A program made the translations under genes and the position numbers. Positions 9,649 to 17,084 of a stretch of 64,000 bases of DNA are shown one piece after another. Each line of letters opens with the position of its first letter. Position 1 is the first letter of the stretch. Below the pieces are notes generated by a model. It ran no database searches, had not been told where the DNA came from, and worked only from the letters and a program-made list of their open reading frames with translations. Source of the stretch: Dyella sp. SG609 (GTDB lineage: Bacteria; Pseudomonadota; Gammaproteobacteria; Xanthomonadales; Rhodanobacteraceae); the NCBI RefSeq assembly GCF_012275375.1, contig NZ_JAAZQJ010000007.1, forward strand, positions 1-64,000, given 5' to 3'.

Positions 9649-10425
9649 TTATCGAGCGCGCTTCGCAGCGGCGCCAGGGTGCTTGCCGCGCGCCTTCTTC
9701 TGCGCGTCGACCTCGTGCGCAATCAGCGAGCCGGCCTCCGCGATAATGGCTTTCATCGCCGCGCTGGCGCGCGCTTCGTCGCGGTCCTTGATGGCGTCGA
9801 ATACACGCCGGTGCGCCGGAATACTGGCCGTGTGCCCCTTGATGCGATTGGTGACGCGGATGGATATTTTCAGCGCCGTGGTAATCAACTCGTCCAGCTG
9901 CGCATAGAACGGATTGTCCGTCGCGTACAGCACGGCCACATGGAAGGCGACGTCGGCCTCCAGGTGGTCGTCCTTGCCCTGCCCCGCATCCACCATGCGC
10001 TGCAATCCCTGCTCGATGGCTTTCAAGGCAGCCGGCGTGGCATGCCTGGCCGCGAGCGCGGCAGCCTCCGGCTCCAGGCCCAGGCGCATTTCGGTGAAAT
10101 GGCGCAGCAGATCGTGCGAAAACTTTTTCTCGAGCATCCAGCGCAGGACGTCCGGATCGAGCAGGCTCCAGCGCTCCGGCGGCTGCGCGGTAATGCCGCT
10201 GCGCGGCCTGGCCTGCAGCATGCCCTTGGCGGTGAGCATTTTCACCGCTTCGCGCGTAACGCTGCGGCTGGTCTGGAACAGCTGCGAGATCTCGGCTTCC
10301 GTGGGGAAGCTGCCGGCGTCGAATTTCCCGGCCACGATCGCCTGCCCCAATTGCTCCAGCACCTGCTCCGTCAGGGTAAGGCGGCGGCCGCGGCGCGAGC
10401 GATCGAACTTCGTGCTGATCTCCAT
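9649..10425 (-). CDS. GntR-family regulator, FadR subfamily (FCD domain), copy 1
   Basis: A 258-residue transcription factor. The N-terminal winged helix (about 18-80) has the GntR pattern: a basic opening, FPTEAEISQLFQTSRSVTREAVKMLTAKGML and RSGI. The C-terminal half (about 100-240) is an all-helical FCD ligand domain with the D-x-x-FH pattern (EADVAFHVAVL) and a later H-x-x-V-x-DAI (HRRVFDAI). It is followed on the same strand by a second, related regulator whose gene starts upstream. The two proteins are clearly paralogous but not close copies. It is likely to sense a sugar acid or a similar small metabolite and to control the glycoside genes around it; which gene set it controls is not shown. 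Confidence 0.88.
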   Translation of the reverse strand: MEISTKFDRSRRGRRLTLTEQVLEQLGQAIVAGKFDAGSFPTEAEISQLFQTSRSVTREAVKMLTAKGMLQARPRSGITAQPPERWSLLDPDVLRWMLEKKFSHDLLRHFTEMRLGLEPEAAALAARHATPAALKAIEQGLQRMVDAGQGKDDHLEADVAFHVAVLYATDNPFYAQLDELITTALKISIRVTNRIKGHTASIPAHRRVFDAIKDRDEARASAAMKAIIAEAGSLIAHEVDAQKKARGKHPGAAAKRAR

Positions 10426-10515
10426 GCCGGCGAGGCTAGCAACGCGAATAGCGCTTTACAATGAGGGCGATATGAAAACCCGGCCGCCGGGATCATCGGC
10501 CGCGCGGCTCCTGCA

Positions 10516-11274
10516 TCAGCCGCGGGCCGAACTGGCCTTCTGCATATTGGTGCGCGATTCCTCGACCATGGCCAGCATCGCGCGGCGGGCCGCATCGGGC
10601 TCGCTGCGGCGGATCGCATCCAGCACTTCGCCGTGCAGCGGCAGTGCGTCCTTGAAGTTCCTGGCGGTGCGCGCGGACAGCGCGAAGAACGTGGCGAGCG
10701 CGCTCTCGATCACCGAGAACAGCGACACCATCAGCTCATTATTGGTGGCGCTCAGCACTGCCTCATGGAAGGCCAGGTCGGCATCCGTCCACTCATCCAG
10801 GTCGATGGCCGCTTCCATCGCCGCATAGGCTTGCTCGATGGACTGCAACTGCTCGTACGTGCGGTATTTCGCGGCGGCGGCAGCGGCCGACGGTTCGATC
10901 ACCTCGCGCATATCGGCCAGCTTGCGCACGAAGTCCTCGGTCGGCATCAATTCGCAGCGCCAGGCCAGGATGTCGGCATCGAGCTGATGCCAGGCGCGCG
11001 CATCGCGCACGCGGGTGCCGACCTTGGGCCGCGATTCCACCAGCCCTTTCGCGGACAGTACTTTCATTCCCTCGCGCAGCGCGGTGCGGCTTACCCGCAG
11101 CTCTTCCGCCAGCAGTTCCTCGCGCGGCAGCAGCTCACCCGGTTTGATGCCGCCTTCGATAATGCGCCGGCCGAGTTCGTGGACTACATGGCCATACAGG
11201 CTGCGCGAGGAAGTAATGGAGGCCGAGGGGCGGCGCAGCGGGATCCGCGGGGACGGAGCGGAACGTTTGGTCAT
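10516..11274 (-). CDS. GntR-family regulator, FadR subfamily (FCD domain), copy 2
   Basis: A 252-residue regulator with a winged helix at about 20-90 (LLPREELLAEELRVSRTALREGMKVLSAKGL then RPKVGTRV) and an FCD domain at about 105-240 (DADLAFHEAVLSATNNELM, LPLHGEVLDAI). It is divergent from the aldose epimerase gene, and the shared gap carries two operator-like dyads, one 34 bp before this start and one 53 bp before the epimerase start. That layout is typical of an autoregulated repressor that also controls the sugar operon opposite, so this copy is the best candidate for the CAT-centred operator set. FadR-subfamily proteins usually recognise TNGT-N3-ACNA-like sites, which fits the dyads seen. 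Confidence 0.88.
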   Translation of the reverse strand: MTKRSAPSPRIPLRRPSASITSSRSLYGHVVHELGRRIIEGGIKPGELLPREELLAEELRVSRTALREGMKVLSAKGLVESRPKVGTRVRDARAWHQLDADILAWRCELMPTEDFVRKLADMREVIEPSAAAAAAKYRTYEQLQSIEQAYAAMEAAIDLDEWTDADLAFHEAVLSATNNELMVSLFSVIESALATFFALSARTARNFKDALPLHGEVLDAIRRSEPDAARRAMLAMVEESRTNMQKASSARG

Positions 11275-11307
11275 GGGGCGTGCGCCTCTGCGCGGCTGTC
11301 GAGCTAA

Positions 11308-11318
11308 TTGTCACACAA
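11308..11318. promoter_or_regulatory. GntR/FadR-type operator (TTGT-CAC-ACAA)
   Basis: A perfect TTGT-N3-ACAA dyad 34 bp upstream of the GntR copy-2 start, suited to autoregulation. Confidence 0.65.
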
Positions 11319-11361
11319 GAAACTTTATCGCAAAGCCTCCAATGCGTGGAACTTGATTTAA

Positions 11362-11372
11362 TAATCATACAA
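11362..11372. promoter_or_regulatory. GntR/FadR-type operator (TAAT-CAT-ACAA)
   Basis: A site with one perfect ACAA half and the CAT centre, 53 bp upstream of the aldose epimerase start. The left half is degenerate. It sits in an AT-rich stretch (11350-11380) that probably includes the promoter. Confidence 0.5.
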
Positions 11373-11424
11373 AATAACCAACGCACTGGCGACTCACACG
11401 CCAGCCGCCGCATAGAGACACGAC

Positions 11425-12342
11425 ATGATCGAATTGAACGGCACGGCGCTGGCGGCAGGTATCTGCCCATCGTTCGGCGGCGGCATGGCTTATCTGGACG
11501 CATGCATGGCCGGCAGCAGGATTCCGCTGCTGCGCCCGCTGCGGCCGCCCACCATGCCGGCGACGCCGTTCGAGCCGAACCGCCTGGCCTGCTATCCACT
11601 GGTGCCGTGGAGCAACCGCATCGATCACGGCGGTTTCGAGATGGAAGGCGTGCGCATCGCGCTGCCGCGTAACCGCGATGACGATGCCTGGCCGATCCAT
11701 GGCACCGGCTGGCAGCGTGCGTGGCGGATCGAACGGCAGACGACGGAAGACATGCTGCTTGCACTGGAAGACGCGACACCAGGCGCCTATGCCTACGAAG
11801 CGCAGCAGCGCTATACGCTGCGCGGCGACACTCTCCGCGTGGCGCTGGCCGTGCGCAACACCGGCGGGGCGGCATTGCCGTTCGGACTGGGTCTGCATCC
11901 GTTCTTCCTGCATCACGGCGACGTGCGCCTGCGCGCCGCGGCGACTCAGGTCTGGCTCAACGATGGCCATTCGCCCATCCCGACCGAACGCGCGGCGGTG
12001 CCGCCCGCCTGGGATTTCCGCGACAGCCGCGAGTTGCCGCCAGCGGAACTCAACCATTGCTTCGTCGGCTGGGATGGCGATGGGACGATCGAATGGCCAG
12101 GGCTGGGCCTGGCGCTGGACATCGCTGCCGACGTGGATGCCTTCATTCTCTACACGCCGGCAGCTGCCGGCTTCTTTTGTTTCGAGCCGGTAGACCATGC
12201 CATCGACGCCGTGCATCGCCCGGGTGGCGCATTCGCCAACGGCATGACACGGTTGGCGCCAGGCGAACGGCTGGCTCGGCATTTCGCCTTCCGCGTGCGC
12301 CCGCTGGCCGCCGCTGCCACGCCGTTGCCCTTGATGCCATGA
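11425..12342 (+). CDS. Aldose 1-epimerase (mutarotase), GalM family
   Basis: A 305-residue cytoplasmic enzyme that would interconvert alpha and beta anomers of galactose or related sugars. The family features are visible in order: a PLVPWSNRI segment (about 58-66), the substrate/catalytic HGTGW motif (about 92-96), the GLGLHPFF motif containing a key His (about 157-164), and a Glu-containing C-terminal stretch near CFEPVDHAID. It has no signal peptide. The SDR dehydrogenase follows directly: its ribosome site lies over this stop codon. Mutarotation before oxidation by a 1-dehydrogenase is a sensible pairing. Regulation by the GntR gene opposite is likely. Confidence 0.88.
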   Translation: MIELNGTALAAGICPSFGGGMAYLDACMAGSRIPLLRPLRPPTMPATPFEPNRLACYPLVPWSNRIDHGGFEMEGVRIALPRNRDDDAWPIHGTGWQRAWRIERQTTEDMLLALEDATPGAYAYEAQQRYTLRGDTLRVALAVRNTGGAALPFGLGLHPFFLHHGDVRLRAAATQVWLNDGHSPIPTERAAVPPAWDFRDSRELPPAELNHCFVGWDGDGTIEWPGLGLALDIAADVDAFILYTPAAAGFFCFEPVDHAIDAVHRPGGAFANGMTRLAPGERLARHFAFRVRPLAAAATPLPLMP

Positions 12343-12353
12343 GGCCGCCATCC

Positions 12354-13166
12354 ATGAACGCCACCGCCCACGATTTCACCGCGACCGGCGTGCCGCGCCT
12401 GCACGGCAAGCGTGCCCTGATCACCGGCGCGGGCAGCGGCATCGGCAGCGCCATTGCCGAGCTGTTCGCGCGCGAAGGCGCGGATCTCGCCCTGCTGGAC
12501 CTCACCGCCGCCCCCGCCCGGGCGGTTGGCGAGCAGTTGGCGCAGGCCACCGGGCGCCACGTGATCGCGGTGGGCGCGGACGTCGCTTCATCAGAACAAG
12601 TGGACGCCGCGTTCGCCCGGGCGCTCGACGCCTTGGGCGGACTGGACATCCTGATCAACTGCGCCGGCGTGAATGTCTTCGGCGATCCTTTGCACACCAC
12701 CGAACAGGACTGGCGCCGCTGCCTCGATACCAACCTCGCGGGTGCGTGGCACTGCATTCGCGCGGCACTGCCGTCGATGCTCGCAGCAGGCTATGGACAT
12801 ATCGTCAATATCGCTTCCGTTCACGGACACAAGATCATCCCAGGCGCCTTCCCCTACCCCGTCGCCAAGCACGGCTTGATCGGGCTGACCCGTTCACTGG
12901 GCATCGAGTACGCCGCGCGCGGCATCCGCGTGAACTCGATTTCGCCGGGCCTGATCATGACGCCCGCGGCCGAGCGCTATTTCCAGTCCTGCGCCGATCC
13001 GGAAGCGGAGCGCCGCCGCCAGGCCGAACTGCTGCCGTGCAAGCGCATCGGCCGGCCGGAGGAGGTCGCGTACGCGGCGCTGTTCCTTGCCGGCGACGAA
13101 GCCCGCTTCATCAACGCCACCGACCTGCTGATCGATGGCGGACGCAGCCAGATCTATCACGACTGA
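12354..13166 (+). CDS. SDR-family NAD(P)-dependent sugar dehydrogenase (putative)
   Basis: A 270-residue classical short-chain dehydrogenase with the nucleotide-binding TGAGSGIG (about 25-32), NCAG (about 101-104), the catalytic Ser in NIASVHG and the Y-x-x-x-K motif as YPVAK (Tyr about 169, Lys about 173), and a C-terminal IDGG. The start at 12354 is chosen because GAGG at 12341-12344 is correctly spaced; an ATG at 12339 overlapping the epimerase stop lacks a ribosome site. With the mutarotase before it and a sugar transporter after it, an aldose 1-dehydrogenase role (galactose or L-fucose oxidation) is the most economical inference. SDR substrate cannot be read from sequence alone. Confidence 0.82.
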   Translation: MNATAHDFTATGVPRLHGKRALITGAGSGIGSAIAELFAREGADLALLDLTAAPARAVGEQLAQATGRHVIAVGADVASSEQVDAAFARALDALGGLDILINCAGVNVFGDPLHTTEQDWRRCLDTNLAGAWHCIRAALPSMLAAGYGHIVNIASVHGHKIIPGAFPYPVAKHGLIGLTRSLGIEYAARGIRVNSISPGLIMTPAAERYFQSCADPEAERRRQAELLPCKRIGRPEEVAYAALFLAGDEARFINATDLLIDGGRSQIYHD

Positions 13167-13178
13167 GCGTGCACCCGC

Positions 13179-14612
13179 TCAGTCGCCGCGCCCCGTCAAT
13201 CGCGTCTCCATCGCCTCCAGCGCCACGCCGGAGGTTTCCGGCACGCGCCGCAGAATAAATACGAAGCCGGCCGCGCAGATCAGCCCATAGGTCCAGAAAC
13301 TGCCCGCGGCCCCAAGGCGCGCATTGAGCCAGGGAAAGGTGTAGGTCAGCACGAAACAGGCCGTCCACAGCGAGAACACGCCCAGCGAGACGGCTTGTGC
13401 GCGGATGCGGTCCGGGAAGATCTCAGCCAGCAGGACCCAGGTCACCGGCGCCAGCGTGGTCGCATACACAGCGATCGCCGCGAGCACGAGCAGCAGCACC
13501 GGCAAGCCCATCACATGCGCGGCGTAGGTGCCGCCGATCAGCGCGTAGATCACCGCCAGCGCGCCCGCGCCAACCAGCATCAGCCGGCGGCGTCCCCAAC
13601 TGTCGACCAGCTGCAAGGCAAGCACGGTGAACACCAGGTTCACCGCGCCGGTAGCGACGATGGATTTCAGCGCATCGTTCACGTCGAAGCCGGCCGACGC
13701 GAAAATATCCTGCGCATAGTTGAAGATCACATTGATGCCGCACCATTGCTGGAACACCGCCAGCACCACGCCGATCGCCAGGATCGGCCGCAGTTCCGGC
13801 GCCCACAGCGAGGCACGGCCGCCACCCACCTTGCGATGATCGTGTGCCGCGCGAATCGCAGCCAGCACGTCGCGTGCGTAATCCGCACCACCGATGCGCT
13901 CCAGCACCGATGCGGCCTGCGCGTCGCGGCCGCGGCGGCTCAGCCAGCGCGGCGATTCGGGGATGGTCAGCGCGAGCAGCAGGAACAGCACCGCGGGCAC
14001 GCCGCCGGACAGGAACATCCAGCGCCAGCCGTGCTGCACGTTCCACGACTGCAGCAGCGCCGCGGCATCCATCTGCGGCGGTACCGGGCGCGCGATCCAC
14101 AGATTCACCATCTGCGCGAGCAGCACGCCGATCACGATGGTCAGCTGATTGACCGCCACCAGGCGGCCGCGGCTCGCCGCCGGACTCACTTCGGCGATGT
14201 ACATCGGCGACAGCCCCGAGGCCAGGCCGATGCCCATGCCGCCGACGATGCGGAACGCTGCGAACGCGAATGCACTGTTCGCCATGGCGGCGCCGATCGC
14301 GCTGGCCACGAACAGGATCGAGGCCACGATCAAGGCAGGACGCCGGCCATGGCGGTCGGCCAGCATGCCCGCGCACATCGCGCCGGCAATGCAGCCGACC
14401 AGGGCCGAACTCATCAGCCATCCCGACATCGCCGGATCGTGCACGCCGAAGTAAGCCTCGTAGAACGGCTTGGCGCCACCGATCACCACCCAGTCGTAGC
14501 CGAACAGCAGGCCGCCGAGCGCCGCCACCAGGCAGATCAGCCACAGATAGCGGGTGGGTGCGGCGATGGCGTGCTCGGGCTGCGCTCCCGGCGTCGAGAA
14601 ATCACTATGCAT
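13179..14612 (-). CDS. MFS sugar porter (sugar:H+ symporter family)
   Basis: A 477-residue inner-membrane transporter with 12 predicted hydrophobic segments. Sugar-porter signatures appear in order: GYDWVVIGGA in helix 1, the loop motif ADRHGRRP (about 83-90), PESPRWL after helix 6, QQWCGINVIFNYA in helix 7, a second D-x-x-GRRR motif (DSWGRRR) and PETSG near the C-terminus. The start at 14612 (MHSDFSTPG) has GGAAG upstream; longer frames extend into an upstream gap that holds the operators. It converges on the SDR gene with only 12 nt between stops and is divergent from the GH36 gene, so it very probably imports the sugar released by these enzymes. Confidence 0.92.
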   Translation of the reverse strand: MHSDFSTPGAQPEHAIAAPTRYLWLICLVAALGGLLFGYDWVVIGGAKPFYEAYFGVHDPAMSGWLMSSALVGCIAGAMCAGMLADRHGRRPALIVASILFVASAIGAAMANSAFAFAAFRIVGGMGIGLASGLSPMYIAEVSPAASRGRLVAVNQLTIVIGVLLAQMVNLWIARPVPPQMDAAALLQSWNVQHGWRWMFLSGGVPAVLFLLLALTIPESPRWLSRRGRDAQAASVLERIGGADYARDVLAAIRAAHDHRKVGGGRASLWAPELRPILAIGVVLAVFQQWCGINVIFNYAQDIFASAGFDVNDALKSIVATGAVNLVFTVLALQLVDSWGRRRLMLVGAGALAVIYALIGGTYAAHVMGLPVLLLVLAAIAVYATTLAPVTWVLLAEIFPDRIRAQAVSLGVFSLWTACFVLTYTFPWLNARLGAAGSFWTYGLICAAGFVFILRRVPETSGVALEAMETRLTGRGD

Positions 14613-14647
14613 GAGGCATCGCTTCCGCGGATGAGGCGCGCGGTAAA

Positions 14648-14658
14648 TTGTCATACAA
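14648..14658. promoter_or_regulatory. GntR/FadR-type operator (TTGT-CAT-ACAA), transporter side
   Basis: A perfect TTGT-CAT-ACAA dyad 36 bp upstream of the sugar-porter start. It is the best match to the local consensus. Confidence 0.7.
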
Positions 14659-14713
14659 GTAGACGGGATGCAAATGCACTCCAGGGCTTGCGTGCTGCGG
14701 AGTGCCTTGAGAA

Positions 14714-14724
14714 TTATCATACAA
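14714..14724. promoter_or_regulatory. GntR/FadR-type operator (TTAT-CAT-ACAA), GH36 side
   Basis: One base from the perfect dyad, 45 bp upstream of the GH36 start. It is extended by flanking AT to AATTATCATACAAT, as at 14648 (AATTGTCATACAA). Confidence 0.65.
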
Positions 14725-14768
14725 TATGCTTGCATCCCGCTTCGACTCGAATCGGGGAACGGCGAGTG

Positions 14769-17012
14769 ATGCGACATTCCATGGGCAAGGCGTACAGCGT
14801 GGCGCTGGTGCTGGGTTTGCTGTTCGGCGCAGCCGCACCCGCTGCGGCAAAGGCGGCAAACACCGCGCCGACGATCCGTTACGACGCCGCACATAAGCTG
14901 TTCCGCATTGACGCGGCACAAGTCACCTACGCCTTCGGCGTCGACCCCGACGGCATGCTGCAGACGGTCTACTGGGGCTCGCGGCTCGCCGCCAACGATC
15001 CACTGGTTCCGGCCCGCGTTTCTCCTGGCCATGCTTCGTTCGATTCACCCGGCAGCACCTCGCCGCAGGAATACGCCGGCTGGGGCGGACGCATCACCAT
15101 CCAGCCGGATCTCAAGGCGCATTTCGCCGATGGCAACCGCGACCTGGTGTTGCACTACGCCGGCCATCGCATCGATGGCGACGCACTGGAAGTGGAGTTG
15201 CGCGATATCCGCCTCGACGTATCGGTGACACTGCGCTACACCGCCGATCCAGCCACGGGCATCATCGGCCGCTCCGCACGCATCGAGAACCATACCGCGC
15301 AAGCCATGACCGTCGACGAGGCATCGGCAGCGAGCTGGAACCTGCCCGCCGGCGACAACTATTCGCTGCGCTACCTCACCGGCGCCTGGGCGCGCGAGTG
15401 GCGCCTGCAGACCCGCGCGATCGTGCCGGGCGCCATCGAGATCGGCAGCCGCCGCGGCAGCACGGGCGACCAGAACAACCCGTGGTTCGCCATCGAGCGC
15501 GGCGGGCAGTGGAACGAAGAGCATGGCGAGGTATGGTTCGGCGCCCTCGGCTGGAGCGGCTCCTGGCGCATGCGCATCGACCAGGACGTGCTGCACCAGG
15601 TGCGTATCACCGGCGGCTTCAATCCGTTCGACTTCGCTTATCGACTGGCGCCCGGGCAATCACTGCAGACGCCGGTGTTCTACGCCGGCCATACGGCTGA
15701 CGGTATCGGCGAAGCGTCGCGGCTCATGCACCGCTTCGAGATCGATTCGGTACTGCCCGCACGCGCCGACACCAAGCTGCGGCCGGTGCTTTACAACTCC
15801 TGGGAAGCCACCGAGTTCAAGGTCGACGAAGCCGGCCAGGAAAAACTGGCCGAGGCCGCGGCCAAACTCGGCGTGGAACGCTTCGTGATCGACGACGGCT
15901 GGTTCGGCGCGCGCAACAGCGACCATGCCGGCCTGGGCGACTGGACCGTCAACCGCGACAAGTTTCCGCATGGCCTCACGCCGCTGATCGGCAAGGTGCA
16001 CGGCCTGGGCATGAGCTTCGGCCTGTGGGTGGAGCCGGAGATGGTCAACCCCGACAGCGATCTGTATCGCGCGCATCCGGACTGGGCCCTGCATTTCGAC
16101 GGCCGCCCGCGCAGCGAAGGCCGCAACCAGCTCGTGCTCAACCTGGCGCGCAAGGACGTGGCCGACTACGTCTACGGCGTGCTCGATCGCCTGCTGTCGG
16201 AAAACGATATCCAGTTCCTCAAATGGGATTACAACCGCAACTGGACCGAGCCGGGCTGGCCGGAAGTGGCGCCCGAGGAGCAGCAGAAGGTCTATGTCGC
16301 CTTCGTCGACAACCTGTACGACATCATCCGCCGCCTGCGCGCGCGGCACCCCGGCGTGGAAATCGAATCCTGCTCCGGCGGCGGTGCGCGCGTGGACCTG
16401 GGCATCATGGGCCTGACCGACGAGGTGTGGCCGTCGGACAACACCGACCCATCCGACCGCCTGTCGATCCAGGACGGGTTTACCTACGCCTATGCACCCG
16501 GCGTGATGATGGCCTGGGTCACCGGCTCGCCGAATTGGGTGAACCAGCGCAGCAGCTCGCTGGACTTCCGCTTCCTGTCATCGATGCAGGGCGGATTGGG
16601 CATCGGCGCGAATATCCTCGAATGGACGCCGGAAGAAAACGCCACCGCGCAGCGCTACGTGGCCGAATACAAGCGTATCCGCGCCACCGTGCAGCGCGGC
16701 CTGCTGTACCGCCTGCTGTCGCCGCGCGACGACTCGCCGCGCTCGGCCACCGCGTCGGTGGCGGCCGACGGCCGCCAAGCCGTGCTGTTCGCATTCCAGC
16801 GGCAAGGCCATGAAGCGGAGGCCTACCCTGCCCTGCGCCTGCGCGGGCTGGATCCGAAGGCGCGCTATCGCTATCGCCTGATCCATGGCGAAACCGTGGA
16901 AGGCACGCCGGCCGAAGCCAGCGGCGCGTATTGGATGAACCAGGGTATCGAGCTGAAAATCCGCGGCGATCTGCAAGCGGCGGGCGTGGTGTTCGAACGC
17001 GTGGGGGCTTGA
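14769..17012 (+). CDS. Exported GH36 alpha-galactosidase
   Basis: A 747-residue enzyme with a signal peptide (residues 1-32, MGKAYSVALVLGLLFGAAAP, AxA region). GH36 motifs are clear: VIDDGWFG (about 376-383), LWVEPEMVNPDSDL, the nucleophile in FLKWDYNRNW (Asp 487) and the acid/base in PSDNTDPSDR (Asp 557), preceded by the SCSGGGARVD signature. Length fits the 700-750-residue bacterial GH36 enzymes. It should release alpha-galactose from oligosaccharides such as raffinose-type sugars or galactomannan fragments. Export distinguishes it from the many cytoplasmic GH36 enzymes and complements the GH27 enzyme nearby. It is divergent from the sugar transporter with two operator sites between them. 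Confidence 0.93.
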   Translation: MRHSMGKAYSVALVLGLLFGAAAPAAAKAANTAPTIRYDAAHKLFRIDAAQVTYAFGVDPDGMLQTVYWGSRLAANDPLVPARVSPGHASFDSPGSTSPQEYAGWGGRITIQPDLKAHFADGNRDLVLHYAGHRIDGDALEVELRDIRLDVSVTLRYTADPATGIIGRSARIENHTAQAMTVDEASAASWNLPAGDNYSLRYLTGAWAREWRLQTRAIVPGAIEIGSRRGSTGDQNNPWFAIERGGQWNEEHGEVWFGALGWSGSWRMRIDQDVLHQVRITGGFNPFDFAYRLAPGQSLQTPVFYAGHTADGIGEASRLMHRFEIDSVLPARADTKLRPVLYNSWEATEFKVDEAGQEKLAEAAAKLGVERFVIDDGWFGARNSDHAGLGDWTVNRDKFPHGLTPLIGKVHGLGMSFGLWVEPEMVNPDSDLYRAHPDWALHFDGRPRSEGRNQLVLNLARKDVADYVYGVLDRLLSENDIQFLKWDYNRNWTEPGWPEVAPEEQQKVYVAFVDNLYDIIRRLRARHPGVEIESCSGGGARVDLGIMGLTDEVWPSDNTDPSDRLSIQDGFTYAYAPGVMMAWVTGSPNWVNQRSSSLDFRFLSSMQGGLGIGANILEWTPEENATAQRYVAEYKRIRATVQRGLLYRLLSPRDDSPRSATASVAADGRQAVLFAFQRQGHEAEAYPALRLRGLDPKARYRYRLIHGETVEGTPAEASGAYWMNQGIELKIRGDLQAAGVVFERVGA

Positions 17013-17043
17013 TGGCCGGAAGCAGGCTGGCCCTGCACTCAAC

Positions 17044-17072
17044 GCGCCGGCCCGCATCGCACGGGCCGGCGC
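17044..17072. terminator. Shared bidirectional terminator hairpin
   Basis: GCGCCGGCCCG (17044-17054) pairs perfectly with CGGGCCGGCGC (17062-17072) between the convergent GH36 and PNGase F-like genes. There is no T-run, so termination efficiency is uncertain. Confidence 0.6.
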
Positions 17073-17084
17073 TTATTCAGCGGA

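Noticed and set aside
13395-14768. Long upstream extension of the GH36 frame on the plus strand
   Set aside because: It is antisense to the MFS transporter, has no signal peptide at its start, and a proper signal peptide begins at 14769.
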